DNA of 64,000 nt from an uncultured Muribaculaceae bacterium. GTDB taxonomy: Bacteria; Bacteroidota; Bacteroidia; Bacteroidales; Muribaculaceae. Made by a program: the position numbers and the translations under genes. The stretch covers positions 66,408-130,407 of the forward strand of contig CAJTZS010000005.1 of the NCBI GenBank assembly GCA_910584055.1. Reading direction: 5' to 3'. Of the stretch, positions 24,469 through 34,440 are shown in pieces. Every line of letters begins with the position of its first letter. Within the stretch, counting starts at the first letter, position 1. A model generated the notes under the pieces. The model worked only from the letters and a program-made list of their open reading frames with translations. It was not told the origin of the DNA and made no database searches.

Positions 24469-24984
24469 ATGGGCAGTATAAAAGAATATTTCACGTCAGT
24501 GGGGCAGGGGGTAAAGAGTCTGCTTGTGGGAATGGGCGTTACCGGAAAAGAGTTAGTGACACCCAAGATCACGGAGCAGTATCCGGAAAATAGGAAAACT
24601 TTGCAGATCGCTGATCGTTTCCGTGCGGAGCTTACCCTAAAATACGATGCCGAAGGGCGTCACCGCTGCATTGCCTGCGGAATCTGCCAGATGAATTGTC
24701 CGAACGGCACAATAAATCTGACCACTAAGATGGTGGAGCTTCCCGATGGCAAGAAGAAGCGTAAACTTGACAAATACATGTATGACCTGGGCAGCTGCAC
24801 ATTCTGCATGCTTTGTGTCACTTCATGTCCGCAAGATGCATTGGAATTCTCCAATGACTTCGAGCAGGCTGTTTTCACTCGCAATGCGCTTGTGAAACAG
24901 CTTAATTATCGTCCCGAACCGGCAGATCCAGCTCCCGCTCCCAAATCGGCTCCGGCAGCTGCCGCCTCTATAACCAAAGAATAA
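24469..24984 (+). CDS. nuoI: NADH-quinone oxidoreductase subunit I
   Basis: 171 residues. Carries two [4Fe-4S] clusters (N6a, N6b) through CIACGICQMNC (about 67-77) and CTFCMLCVTSC (about 110-120). A Pro/Ala-rich tail (PEPADPAPAPKSAPAA) ends the protein. In most genomes it follows nuoH; here it is separated from nuoH by about 7.1 kb of atp genes. The Fe-S motifs and the nuoJKLMN genes after it leave no doubt about identity. Confidence 0.96.
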   Translation: MGSIKEYFTSVGQGVKSLLVGMGVTGKELVTPKITEQYPENRKTLQIADRFRAELTLKYDAEGRHRCIACGICQMNCPNGTINLTTKMVELPDGKKKRKLDKYMYDLGSCTFCMLCVTSCPQDALEFSNDFEQAVFTRNALVKQLNYRPEPADPAPAPKSAPAAAASITKE

Positions 24985-24999
24985 TAAATTTCACAATAA

Positions 25000-25527
25000 A
25001 TGGATTCAGTAGCAAATATAATTTTGTATTTCGTGGTGGCTATCTGTATCGCTGTCTTTTCAGTGATGGCTGTCACGTCGCGCAGAATACTCCGGGCTGC
25101 CACCTATCTGCTGTTCGTTCTGATCAGCACAGCGGTGATCTATTTCCAGCTTGGCTACCAGTTCCTGGGAGCCGTGCAGATTGCAGTCTACGCCGGGGGC
25201 ATCATGGTGCTGTTTGTGTTTGCGATTCTTCTTACTCGCAAACCGGGCGACATGGCTGCTCCGCTGGAGTCGCATCGCCGCGCATTGGGAATTACGATTT
25301 CCGTGGCAGGATGTGTGCTTCTGCTGCTTGCTCTCTTCTACATGCCTCTGCTTCATGGCGCCTCTCTGATGGAGGCGATCAACGCAGGAAACCAGATAAC
25401 GATGCATGACATCGGACGCGCCTTTACAGGCACAGACCGGTTCCAATATCTGCTTCCTTTTGAGGCTATCAGTGTTTTATTACTTGCATGTATCATTGGA
25501 GGCGTAGTTGTTGCCCGTAAAAGATAA
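25000..25527 (+). CDS. nuoJ: NADH-quinone oxidoreductase subunit J
   Basis: 175 residues, five predicted membrane helices. The conserved helix-3 region QFLGAVQIAVYAGGIMVLF is present. It forms part of the membrane arm between NuoH and the antiporter-like subunits. It starts 15 bases after nuoI and 6 bases before nuoK. Confidence 0.95.
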   Translation: MDSVANIILYFVVAICIAVFSVMAVTSRRILRAATYLLFVLISTAVIYFQLGYQFLGAVQIAVYAGGIMVLFVFAILLTRKPGDMAAPLESHRRALGITISVAGCVLLLLALFYMPLLHGASLMEAINAGNQITMHDIGRAFTGTDRFQYLLPFEAISVLLLACIIGGVVVARKR

Positions 25528-25533
25528 ACAGAT

Positions 25534-25845
25534 ATGGATTTAAGCATGTTATGGTATCTTGTGCCAAGCGTCATAATGTTTGCCGCCGGTGTTTACGGGT
25601 TCGTAACCCGCAAGAATATGATCGCGCTGCTGATTTCATTGGAGCTTATGCTCAATTCAGCTGACCTCAATTTCGTGGTCTTCAACCGTTATCTCTTTCC
25701 AGATATGATGGAAGGAATGGTGTTTACATTGTTCGCCATCGCAATCGCAGCTGCAGAGACAGCTGTTGCAATAGCGATTATCGTGAATATCTATCGTGCC
25801 GTGGGCAACACGGATATCAATAGTGTCAAAAAAATGAAATACTAA
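25534..25845 (+). CDS. nuoK: NADH-quinone oxidoreductase subunit K
   Basis: 103 residues, three membrane helices with the conserved buried Glu residues in LISLELMLNSADLNFV and AIAAAETAVAIAI. Small MrpC-like subunit in the proton path. nuoL begins 3 bases after its stop. Confidence 0.95.
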   Translation: MDLSMLWYLVPSVIMFAAGVYGFVTRKNMIALLISLELMLNSADLNFVVFNRYLFPDMMEGMVFTLFAIAIAAAETAVAIAIIVNIYRAVGNTDINSVKKMKY

Positions 25846-25848
25846 GAT

Positions 25849-27813
25849 ATGGACATTACACTTCCAATTCTGATTCTGGCTCTGCCGTTCACGATGTTCC
25901 TTATCTTGGGAATCGGCGGTGTCAAGATGTCGCGCAAACTTGCCGGTGTTTTAGGTATTTGTGCAAATGGCGCATTGCTCGTCATGGCTTACACAGTTGC
26001 GTTCACTTATTTCTTCAGTGGTAATCCGGAATTCATTGTAGACGGTATTCGCCAGCAGGTGCAGCTCTACGATGTGACATGGCTTGCTTTCACTGAACGT
26101 CTTGTCGTGAACATCGGTTTCCTTCTGGATCCGATCAGCGCAATGATGCTCATTGTGATCACAACAATTTCGTTTATGGTTCACCTCTACAGCTGGGGCT
26201 ATATGGAGCATGAGCCGGGATTCCAGCGTTATTACGCGTTCCTTTCGCTCTTCACGTTCTCAATGCTCGGTCTTGTAGTGGCGACCAATATTTTCCAGAT
26301 GTATATCTTCTGGGAGCTTGTGGGTGTTTCATCCTATCTGCTGATCGGTTTCTTCTATAAACTTCCTTCGGCAGTGTCAGCATCCAAGAAAGCATTTATT
26401 GTTACCCGTTTTGCCGATCTCTTTATGTTGATCGGTATCCTGGTGCTTTCATATTATGTAGCAGAGACTCCGGCAGATGGTCCGCTTGGAGGCGCTTCAG
26501 CTTTCAACTTCCTTATGTTGAACTCGAATCCTACGAATGTGCTTGCTTCCACAGTCGGTTCTACGTTCCTTGGTGGTTCTGTGCTTACATGGGCGATGAT
26601 ACTCATCTTTGTGGGAGGTATGGGTAAATCAGCAATGATGCCTCTCCATATATGGCTTCCCGATGCAATGGAAGGTCCGACACCAGTTTCGGCACTTATC
26701 CACGCAGCAACAATGGTTGTTGCCGGCGTTTATCTGGTTGCTCGTTTCTTCCCGCTCTATCTGATCGTTCCCGATTCATTGGTATTCATCACCGTAGTCG
26801 GAGCCATCACGGCATTCTATGCTGCAGTAGTGGCATGTTGCCAGATTGATATCAAGCGTATCCTTGCATTCTCTACCATCTCGCAGATCGCGTTCATGAT
26901 GGTATCATTAGGTGTGGCTCGTCCTGAGCTCCATGACGGACTTGGATATATGGCATCAATGTTCCATCTGTTCACTCACGCCATGTTCAAGGCACTTCTC
27001 TTCTTGGGAGCAGGTGCTCTGATACATGCCGTGCACTCCAACAATTATACCGAGATGGGAGGTATGCGCAAATATATGCCGATTACACATTGGACATTCC
27101 TTATCGGATGTCTTGCCATCGCCGGTATTTTCCCATTCTCAGGTTTTTGGTCGAAAGACGAGATGCTGTCGGCAATGTATGCCAACAACTGGATCTGGGG
27201 CGCATGGATGACAATGGTTGCAGGTCTGACTGCATTCTATATGTTCCGCATGTATTTCCGAGTGTTCTGGTGGGAAGAGAATCCTCATTATAAAGAGCAC
27301 CGTCCTCACGATGCACCCTGGCAGATGTCCTTGCCTCTTATCATACTCGCAACGATAAGCGTGTTTGCAGGTTTTATACCTTTCGGAGAATTTGTGACTT
27401 GGAACCGCGCTCCTTATCATATCCATATCGAGATGCAGGTTGCAATCACAAGTATCGTGGTGGCTCTTATAGCAATCGCATTTGCCGGCTGGTTGTATCT
27501 CAAGAAGAATGACAAGCCTGCCCGCATGAAAGCGGCATTCCCCGGTCTTTGGCAAGCTGCCAACCGCCGTTTCTATTGGGACGAGATGTATATGTTTGTC
27601 ACCCATAAGATCATATTCAACGGCATTTGCCGTGCGATCGCATGGTTTGACCGTCATATCATCGACGGCACAATGAACGGTCTCGCAGCCATGACTCAGT
27701 TCTTCTCAGTCAAGATCAAGGGTATGCAGAACGGAAGTGTGCAGACATATGTGCTGTGGTATTTCTTCGGCGCTCTTCTTCTGGCGGCAATCACATGGAT
27801 CTGCCTGTTATAA
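25849..27813 (+). CDS. nuoL: NADH-quinone oxidoreductase subunit L
   Basis: 654 residues, about 15-16 membrane helices plus the long lateral helix region at the C-terminal end. Antiporter-like proton-pumping subunit at the tip of the membrane arm. Conserved features include FWELVGVSSYLLIGFF, GKSAMMPLHIWLPDAMEGPTP (the helix-7 Lys region) and FSTISQIAFMM. Full length. Confidence 0.96.
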   Translation: MDITLPILILALPFTMFLILGIGGVKMSRKLAGVLGICANGALLVMAYTVAFTYFFSGNPEFIVDGIRQQVQLYDVTWLAFTERLVVNIGFLLDPISAMMLIVITTISFMVHLYSWGYMEHEPGFQRYYAFLSLFTFSMLGLVVATNIFQMYIFWELVGVSSYLLIGFFYKLPSAVSASKKAFIVTRFADLFMLIGILVLSYYVAETPADGPLGGASAFNFLMLNSNPTNVLASTVGSTFLGGSVLTWAMILIFVGGMGKSAMMPLHIWLPDAMEGPTPVSALIHAATMVVAGVYLVARFFPLYLIVPDSLVFITVVGAITAFYAAVVACCQIDIKRILAFSTISQIAFMMVSLGVARPELHDGLGYMASMFHLFTHAMFKALLFLGAGALIHAVHSNNYTEMGGMRKYMPITHWTFLIGCLAIAGIFPFSGFWSKDEMLSAMYANNWIWGAWMTMVAGLTAFYMFRMYFRVFWWEENPHYKEHRPHDAPWQMSLPLIILATISVFAGFIPFGEFVTWNRAPYHIHIEMQVAITSIVVALIAIAFAGWLYLKKNDKPARMKAAFPGLWQAANRRFYWDEMYMFVTHKIIFNGICRAIAWFDRHIIDGTMNGLAAMTQFFSVKIKGMQNGSVQTYVLWYFFGALLLAAITWICLL

Positions 27814-27849
27814 TTAACTTCATATCGCATTGCAAATATTAATAAAATC

Positions 27850-29364
27850 ATGTTTGGAAATATCTTAATCTGGTTTGTAATAGTCCCGGTCATCATGATG
27901 GCTGGCCTGGCATGTTGCGGCAATAGCAATATGAAGGCAATCCGCGCCGTGATGGTGACAGGTTCTACAGTCTTGCTCGCCATGGCGATCTGGCTTGTAG
28001 TTGACTTCCTTGCGCTCCGCGCAGCCGGAGACACATCCGAAATGCTCTATACGGGTAGCTGGATGTGGTATGCTCCGCTTAACATACATCTCGCAGTTGG
28101 TGTTGACGGTATCTCAGTGTTGATGTTGCTTCTTTCTGCAATCATCGTTTTTGCCGGCACATTCGCTTCCTGGAAAATCGATCCGCTGCCGATGAACTTC
28201 TTCCTCTGGTTCTGTCTCCTGTCAACAGGTGTGTTCGGATTCTTCATCTCAATCGACATGTTCACGATGTTCATGTTCTACGAGGTGGCACTTATCCCGA
28301 TGTATCTGCTTATCGGAGTGTGGGGCACGGGACGCAAGGAGTATTCGGCAATGAAGCTTACGCTCATGCTTATGGGTGGTTCGGCTTTCCTTATGCTCGG
28401 TCTTCTTGGAATCTTCTGGCACAGTGCTCCCGAAGGTGGACAGCTCACCTGGAACATTCTTGAGATCTCCCATAATAATGCTATCGATCCGAGCTGGCAG
28501 CGTCTTCTCTTCTGCTTCACGTTTGTTGGATTCGGTGTGTTGGGTGCGATGTTCCCCTTCCACACCTGGAGTCCTGACGGTCACGCCTGCGCACCGACAG
28601 CAGTGTCGATGCTCCATGCCGGTGTTCTTATGAAGCTCGGTGGATACGGATGCTTCCGTATTGCTATCTTCCTTTGCCCTCAGGCGGCGCAGGAACTTGC
28701 GTGGATTTTTATCATCCTCACGGGTATCAGTGTCGTTTACGGAGCGTTCTCCGCATGTGTTCAGACAGACCTTAAATACATCAACGCTTATTCATCAGTG
28801 TCACACTGTGGAATGGTGCTTTTTGCAATCCTTATGCTTAACACCACAGCGATGACCGGTGGTATCCTGCAGATGCTTTCTCACGGTCTTATGACTGCAC
28901 TATTCTTCGCCCTTATCGGTATGATTTACGGAAGAACCCATACCCGCGATATTCGCGAGATGGGAGGTTTGATGAAGATAATGCCTTATCTTGGTGTCTG
29001 CTATATGATAGCCGGTTTCGCATCGCTTGGTCTGCCCGGTATGTCTGGTTTCGTAGCCGAGATGACAATCTTCTTCGGTGCCTTCGAAAATAACGATCTT
29101 TTCCATCGTATTTTCGTGATAGCTGCCACAACCTCAATCGTGATTACAGCTGTATATATTCTCCGTGTTGTAGGTAAGCTTGTTCTTGGACCCGTTCAAG
29201 ATGAGCATCATCTGAAACTTACGGATGCAAGCTGGTGGGAGCGTCTTTCCACAGTTACACTTATCGTGTGTCTCGCAGGAATAGGCTTCTTCCCCAACTG
29301 GATCAACGAGACAATCCAACATAGTTTTGCCCCGATCATTAACGCACTTCAGAATGCTATCTGA
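27850..29364 (+). CDS. nuoM: NADH-quinone oxidoreductase subunit M
   Basis: 504 residues, about 14 membrane helices. Antiporter-like subunit with MFMFYEVALIPMYLLIGVWG (conserved Glu), a Phe/His-rich helix before HTWSPDGHACAPTAVSMLHA and YSSVSHCGMVLF. It starts 36 bases after nuoL. Confidence 0.96.
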   Translation: MFGNILIWFVIVPVIMMAGLACCGNSNMKAIRAVMVTGSTVLLAMAIWLVVDFLALRAAGDTSEMLYTGSWMWYAPLNIHLAVGVDGISVLMLLLSAIIVFAGTFASWKIDPLPMNFFLWFCLLSTGVFGFFISIDMFTMFMFYEVALIPMYLLIGVWGTGRKEYSAMKLTLMLMGGSAFLMLGLLGIFWHSAPEGGQLTWNILEISHNNAIDPSWQRLLFCFTFVGFGVLGAMFPFHTWSPDGHACAPTAVSMLHAGVLMKLGGYGCFRIAIFLCPQAAQELAWIFIILTGISVVYGAFSACVQTDLKYINAYSSVSHCGMVLFAILMLNTTAMTGGILQMLSHGLMTALFFALIGMIYGRTHTRDIREMGGLMKIMPYLGVCYMIAGFASLGLPGMSGFVAEMTIFFGAFENNDLFHRIFVIAATTSIVITAVYILRVVGKLVLGPVQDEHHLKLTDASWWERLSTVTLIVCLAGIGFFPNWINETIQHSFAPIINALQNAI

Positions 29365-29417
29365 CAGGCAATGTGATCTCAAAACTTTTAGAAATAGAGT
29401 AAAGCACAACAATAACA

Positions 29418-30860
29418 ATGGATTATTCACAATTTGGGGCAATGTTGCCCGAGCTAATAATTCTGGGTCTTTTCCTGGTGGTGTTTCTTTTTGACACTTT
29501 TTCCGGAGATGGCTCCAAGCGCTTCCTCACTCCACTCACTACGGTGCTCTTCGGATTGGCTACGATAGCCATCTGGATTCTACCCTCGTGCGATATGGAG
29601 GTGTTCAGCGGCATGTATGTCAATGATTCAGCATGCAAAGCCATGAAGGCTATTCTGAATGTCGGAGTGTTTATCGTATTCCTTCAGTCTGCAAAATGGG
29701 TTGAGAGCGATGAGGTGGCTATTCGCAAAGGGGAGTTCTACGAGCTTCTTCTCGTAACTCTCTTCGGAATGTATCTCATGATTTCCGCGCGCCATTTCCT
29801 CCTTTTCATCATAGGTCTTGAATCTGCATCGCTGCCTCTCGCCGCTCTTGTAGCATTCAATAAGAAGCATTATGAGAGTCACGAGGCTGCTGCGAAATAT
29901 ATTCTGACAGCAGTCTTCTCCTCTGCAATTCTGCTCATGGGTCTTTCGTTTGTGTATGCCTTTTCAGGGGGATCGCTTTATTTCGATGATATCCGTCAGA
30001 ATGTAATTGCAGGCGAATACAGCGGTCTTCTCATTGCTGCTATTGCATTCATGATTGCAGGTATCGGTTTCAAGCTTTCGCTTGTTCCTTTCCATCTCTG
30101 GACAGCTGATGTATATCAGGGCGCTCCCACAGCAATCACGAGCTACCTTTCAGTTATTTCCAAAGGAGCAGCTGCGTTTGCATTCTTCGTGATTTTCGTT
30201 CAGGCATTTGGTCCTCTGTTTGATCACATGTGGGAATGGATGATGTATGCTGTAATCATAGCAACGATAACTGTAGGTAACCTTTTCGCCATCCGTCAGA
30301 AGAACATGAAACGCTTCATGGCGTTCTCCTCAATCTCTCAGGCGGGATACATAATGCTTGGCGTTATGGCAGGCGGCATCGGTTTGGCATCAATGATGTT
30401 TTATATCTTTGTGTATATCGTCAGCAACCTCGGAGCTTTTGCAGTGATATCAAGCATAGAGAACAACAGTGGTAAGCTCCTGATGGATGATTACGACGGA
30501 CTTCACAAGACCAATCCTTGGCTCTCATTTGCGATGACATTGGCAATGTTCTCTCTTGCAGGTATTCCTCCGTTTGCAGGTTTCTTCAGCAAGATACTTA
30601 TCTTCACGGCTGTCACCTCAACCGGATCAATGGCTCTTTACATGCTTGTGCTGATCGCATTGATCAATACAATCATCTCACTCTACTACTATCTGTTGGT
30701 TGTAAAAGCAATCTGGATCAAACCGGGCGATGCCAAGATCGACAGCTTCAAGAGTGCCTGCGGTGAGAAGATTGCCCTCTGGATCTGTGTTGCCGGTATC
30801 ATATTCGCAGGTATCGTGCCTTGCATTTATGAATACTGCGTGAACGCGGTGATAGGATAA
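29418..30860 (+). CDS. nuoN: NADH-quinone oxidoreductase subunit N
   Basis: 480 residues, 14 predicted membrane helices. Third antiporter-like subunit; conserved VPFHLWTADVYQGAPTAI and MAFSSISQAGYIMLG. Last gene of the unit, followed by a strong terminator at 30888-30934. No nuoE, nuoF or nuoG occurs anywhere in the locus, as is known for Bacteroides-type complex I, so the electron donor may not be NADH bound to NuoF. Confidence 0.96.
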   Translation: MDYSQFGAMLPELIILGLFLVVFLFDTFSGDGSKRFLTPLTTVLFGLATIAIWILPSCDMEVFSGMYVNDSACKAMKAILNVGVFIVFLQSAKWVESDEVAIRKGEFYELLLVTLFGMYLMISARHFLLFIIGLESASLPLAALVAFNKKHYESHEAAAKYILTAVFSSAILLMGLSFVYAFSGGSLYFDDIRQNVIAGEYSGLLIAAIAFMIAGIGFKLSLVPFHLWTADVYQGAPTAITSYLSVISKGAAAFAFFVIFVQAFGPLFDHMWEWMMYAVIIATITVGNLFAIRQKNMKRFMAFSSISQAGYIMLGVMAGGIGLASMMFYIFVYIVSNLGAFAVISSIENNSGKLLMDDYDGLHKTNPWLSFAMTLAMFSLAGIPPFAGFFSKILIFTAVTSTGSMALYMLVLIALINTIISLYYYLLVVKAIWIKPGDAKIDSFKSACGEKIALWICVAGIIFAGIVPCIYEYCVNAVIG

Positions 30861-30887
30861 TAAAGAATTTAAGCTATCTAATTCCCG

Positions 30888-30934
30888 ATATGGCAAGCGG
30901 GAGCAAGCGTAAAACTTGCTCCCGCTTGCTATAT
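30888..30934 (+). terminator. Strong hairpin ending the nuo-atp-nuo unit
   Basis: A perfect 15-bp stem (gcaagcgggagcaag with its complement) extended by a further 5 pairs including one G-T, loop of 7 bases. It lies 28 bases after the nuoN stop. There is no long T-run, so termination may be partly structural. Confidence 0.75.
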
Positions 30935-30998
30935 TGAAGCAAATGATTGAAAAAATGTTGCAAGTTATGAAATTATATTATTAAACATACTCTCAAGG

Positions 30999-31030
30999 GT
31001 TGCAATTGTTATAAGTATGAAGTAACTTTG
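30999..31030 (+). promoter_or_regulatory. Promoter of the glycogen gene cluster
   Basis: GTTG at 30999-31002, a 20-base spacer, TAACTTTG at 31023-31030. The leader to the debranching enzyme gene is about 110 bases. Confidence 0.65.
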
Positions 31031-31147
31031 TAACACAACGGTGCACTATCTAATTTATCACCCTGGCATTACCCTCCTCGGCTTCGATGATAACTATGGC
31101 ATTGACCGAAACTAAAGAAAATTATAACCCGCATAATCAATTATGTC

Positions 31148-33112
31148 ATGAGCTATCTTAAATTTGACAAGAACCTTATGATCAACTTGGAGCAGAGTCT
31201 TCCCAAAGAGATGCTTCGCACCAACAAGTCGGGGGCTTATCATTGTACTACCATCGTGGGTTGCAATACCCGCAAGCAGCATGGCTTGCTGGTGATTCCG
31301 ATTCCGGAGATGGATGACAAGGCGCACGTGCTTCTGTCTTCGCTTGATGAATCGGTAATCCAACACGGAGCCTCGTTTAACCTGGGGCTTCATCAGTATG
31401 GCGACAATGTATTCAGCCCCAATGGTCACAAGTACATCCGTGAGTTTAACTGCGACAATGTCCCCGTAATGACCTTTCGCGTGGGTGGCGTGGTGATGAC
31501 CAAGGAGAAAGTGTTTATTTCGCATGAGAACAGGATTCTTATCAAATATACGCTGGTTGAAGCGCACTCTCCAACAACATTACGTTTCCGTCCGTTTCTT
31601 GCATTCCGCAATGCCAATGATCTTTGCGTGGAAAATACAGCCATCAATAAGGAGATAAAACCAATTGAAAACGGAATCTCGACTTGCCTTTATGAAGGAT
31701 ATCCGGAACTTTTCATGCAGTTTAACAAACCTGTTGAATGGGTAAACGACGGTCATTGGTATAAAGGAATAGAATATACGAAAGACAAGGTGAGAGGAAT
31801 CCCCTATAAAGAAGATTTATGGGTGCCGGGATATTTTGAATTGCCGATTAAGAAAGGGGAAACCATCATATTCTCTGCTTCAACTTACGAATGCAAGCCA
31901 AAGACATTTGAAAAAACATATAAGGAAGAACTCACAACTCGTACTTGTAGAACAAGTTTTTCGAATTGTCTGAAAAATTCTGCTAAACAATTTTATCTCA
32001 AGAACGAACACGGAACATATATAATGGCGGGATATCCATGGTATAATGTTCGGGCGAGAGACGAGGTGATAGCATTGCCAGGCTGTACGCTCGCTATCAA
32101 TCACGAGGAGGATTATTTCGAGATTCTTGACACATTCCTTAAGGCATTGTTTAAATATATTGACAAGGGTGAGAAAGATCCAACCATTGGAGAGATCGAT
32201 CTTCCGGACATTCCGTTGTGGACGATATGGGCAATCCAGCAGTTCCGCCGCCATTCCGATTCAAATGAATGCCGCAAACGTTATGGTGAAGCAGTTCGCC
32301 GTCTCGTAGAAGATGTGCGCGGAGAGAGAATACGCAATCTCAAGCTTAATCATAACGGGCTTGTGTCATCCAATGGACAGAACTCACCGGTGACCTGGCT
32401 GTCAGCTTCAATCAACGGCAAGCCGATAATTCCCAGAACCGGATATATTCTTGAGTTCAATGCATTATGGTATAACGCTGTCAAATTCCTGATATCTCTT
32501 TATGAGAATGAGAAAGGGGAAGAGGCATATGTTGCAGAACTCACCGAACTCGCAGATAAGATCAAGGGTTCGTTTATTGACACCTTCCTCAATGATTACG
32601 GCTATCTCTATGATTATGTCAACGGCAGTTATACAGATCTTGAGGTGCGTCCAAACCTGGCTATTGCAATCGGTCTTGAATATTCCCCTCTTGACCGCCG
32701 TCAGCGCAAGAGCGTGCTTGACCTCTGCACCCGTGAGCTTCTCACCCCAAAGGGGCTTCGCTCGCTCAGTCCTAAGAGTTTCGCCTACAATCCGACGTAT
32801 GTGGGAAATCCGACAGAGCGTGAGTATGCGGTGCATTTAGGACCGGCGCGTCCCTGGCTCTTCGGATTTTATGCCGATGCCTATTTTAAAGTGTTTGGAC
32901 TTTCCGGACTCTCCTTCATCGAGCGTATGCTCATCGGTTATGAAGACGAGATGACGGAGGGCTGCATCGGTTCCCTTTCCGAGATGTATGACGGGAATCC
33001 GCCGTATACGGGTCGTGGAGCAGTCAGCACCGCCAAGAATGTTGGCGAGATACTGCGCACGATCAAGACTGTGAAACAAATGACAAAACTTCTAACCGCT
33101 CAAAGTGAATAA
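31148..33112 (+). CDS. Glycogen debranching enzyme (amylo-alpha-1,6-glucosidase, GH133)
   Basis: 654 residues, no signal peptide, so cytoplasmic. An N-terminal GDE_N beta domain (about 15-240, beginning KEMLRTNKSGAYHCTTIVGC) is followed by the alpha/alpha-toroid catalytic domain, with WYNVRARDEVIALPGC and AVHLGPARPWLFGFYADA as family signatures. It hydrolyses alpha-1,6 branch points of glycogen. The next gene, a GT4, starts 3 bases after its stop, followed by GH57: a three-gene alpha-glucan operon of a type I recall from Bacteroides. Confidence 0.93.
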   Translation: MSYLKFDKNLMINLEQSLPKEMLRTNKSGAYHCTTIVGCNTRKQHGLLVIPIPEMDDKAHVLLSSLDESVIQHGASFNLGLHQYGDNVFSPNGHKYIREFNCDNVPVMTFRVGGVVMTKEKVFISHENRILIKYTLVEAHSPTTLRFRPFLAFRNANDLCVENTAINKEIKPIENGISTCLYEGYPELFMQFNKPVEWVNDGHWYKGIEYTKDKVRGIPYKEDLWVPGYFELPIKKGETIIFSASTYECKPKTFEKTYKEELTTRTCRTSFSNCLKNSAKQFYLKNEHGTYIMAGYPWYNVRARDEVIALPGCTLAINHEEDYFEILDTFLKALFKYIDKGEKDPTIGEIDLPDIPLWTIWAIQQFRRHSDSNECRKRYGEAVRRLVEDVRGERIRNLKLNHNGLVSSNGQNSPVTWLSASINGKPIIPRTGYILEFNALWYNAVKFLISLYENEKGEEAYVAELTELADKIKGSFIDTFLNDYGYLYDYVNGSYTDLEVRPNLAIAIGLEYSPLDRRQRKSVLDLCTRELLTPKGLRSLSPKSFAYNPTYVGNPTEREYAVHLGPARPWLFGFYADAYFKVFGLSGLSFIERMLIGYEDEMTEGCIGSLSEMYDGNPPYTGRGAVSTAKNVGEILRTIKTVKQMTKLLTAQSE

Positions 33113-33115
33113 CAG

Positions 33116-34381
33116 ATGAAAGCATTAATGTTTGGATGGGAGTTTCCTCCCCACATCCTTGGAGGATTGGGAACAGCAAGCTATGGTCTGACTAAGGGTA
33201 TGCATGCCAATGGCGATATGGAGATCTCCTTCGTTATTCCCAAACCCTGGGGCGATGAAGAGAAAGGTTTCGCAAACATCATTGGTGCTTGCAACACTCC
33301 GGTGGCATGGCGTGATGTGAACTGGGATTATGTTCAGAACCGCATTGGCAATGTGATGAATCCTCAGCTTTATTACGACCTTCGTGACCATATTTATGCC
33401 GATTTCAATTACATGCGTCTCAACGACCTCGGATGCATCGAGTTTTCCGGACGCTATCCCGACAATATTCTCGAAGAGATCAATAATTATTCCATCGTGG
33501 CTGGGGTAATTGCCAGGACTATTCCGTGCGATGTGATCCATTCCCATGACTGGCTCACATATCCGGCAGGAATCCATGCCAAGAATGTTACCGGCAAACC
33601 ACTCGTGATTCATGTGCATGCCTCGGAATTTGACCGTTCGCGCGGAAAGCCGAATCCTACGGTGTTCGGGATAGAAAAAGACGGTATGAACAATGCGGAT
33701 CATATTATCACCGTGTCGAACCTTACGCGTAAGACCGTCATTGAGAAGTATGGTATAGATCCGTCAAAAGTAACTACCGTACACAATGCCGTGATACCTT
33801 TGAGTGATGAATTGTTGAATCTCAAGCGTCGCGAAGGGAAGGATAAGGTCATAACTTTCCTTGGACGTATCACGATGCAGAAGGGTCCGGAGTATTTCGT
33901 GGAGGCAGCTGCAAAAGTGCTCCAGAAAAACAAGCATGTGAGATTTGTTATGGCAGGTGGTGGTGACATGGAGGCTGCGATGATTCGTCTTGCTGCCAAA
34001 CGCAATATCGCCGACCGTTTTCATTTCACAGGTTTCCTTCGTGGGAAAGAGGTATATCAGATGTTCCGCGATTCGGATGTTTATGTAATGCCGTCGGTAT
34101 CGGAACCATTTGGAATCTCCCCGCTTGAAGCCATGGAGATGGGTGTCCCCTCTATTATTTCGAAGCAGAGCGGATGTGCTGAGATTCTCGATAACGTAAT
34201 CAAGACTGATTACTGGGATATTGACGCAATGGCGGATGCAATGCATGCTCTCGTATCATATCCGGCACTCCATAATGAACTTCGTGACAAGGGAATCGAG
34301 GAAATTCACCAGATCACATGGGAGAAGGCAGGTAAAAAGGTGATCGACATATACAAACAAGTTATCGCAAATCGCAGATAG
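33116..34381 (+). CDS. Glycosyltransferase family 4 (glycogen synthase-like)
   Basis: 421 residues. GT-B fold: N-terminal MKALMFGWEFPPHILGGLGT (glycine-rich donor loop) and C-terminal nucleotide-sugar site with the E-x7-E motif in EPFGISPLEAME. Placed between a glycogen debranching enzyme and GH57, it most likely makes or extends alpha-1,4-glucan from a nucleotide-glucose, but GT4 specificity cannot be read from sequence alone. Cytoplasmic, no signal peptide. Confidence 0.88.
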   Translation: MKALMFGWEFPPHILGGLGTASYGLTKGMHANGDMEISFVIPKPWGDEEKGFANIIGACNTPVAWRDVNWDYVQNRIGNVMNPQLYYDLRDHIYADFNYMRLNDLGCIEFSGRYPDNILEEINNYSIVAGVIARTIPCDVIHSHDWLTYPAGIHAKNVTGKPLVIHVHASEFDRSRGKPNPTVFGIEKDGMNNADHIITVSNLTRKTVIEKYGIDPSKVTTVHNAVIPLSDELLNLKRREGKDKVITFLGRITMQKGPEYFVEAAAKVLQKNKHVRFVMAGGGDMEAAMIRLAAKRNIADRFHFTGFLRGKEVYQMFRDSDVYVMPSVSEPFGISPLEAMEMGVPSIISKQSGCAEILDNVIKTDYWDIDAMADAMHALVSYPALHNELRDKGIEEIHQITWEKAGKKVIDIYKQVIANRR

Positions 34382-34440
34382 TTTTTTTACCTGTCAAACA
34401 TAATTACACATTATACATTACACATTAAAAATTATTCAAA

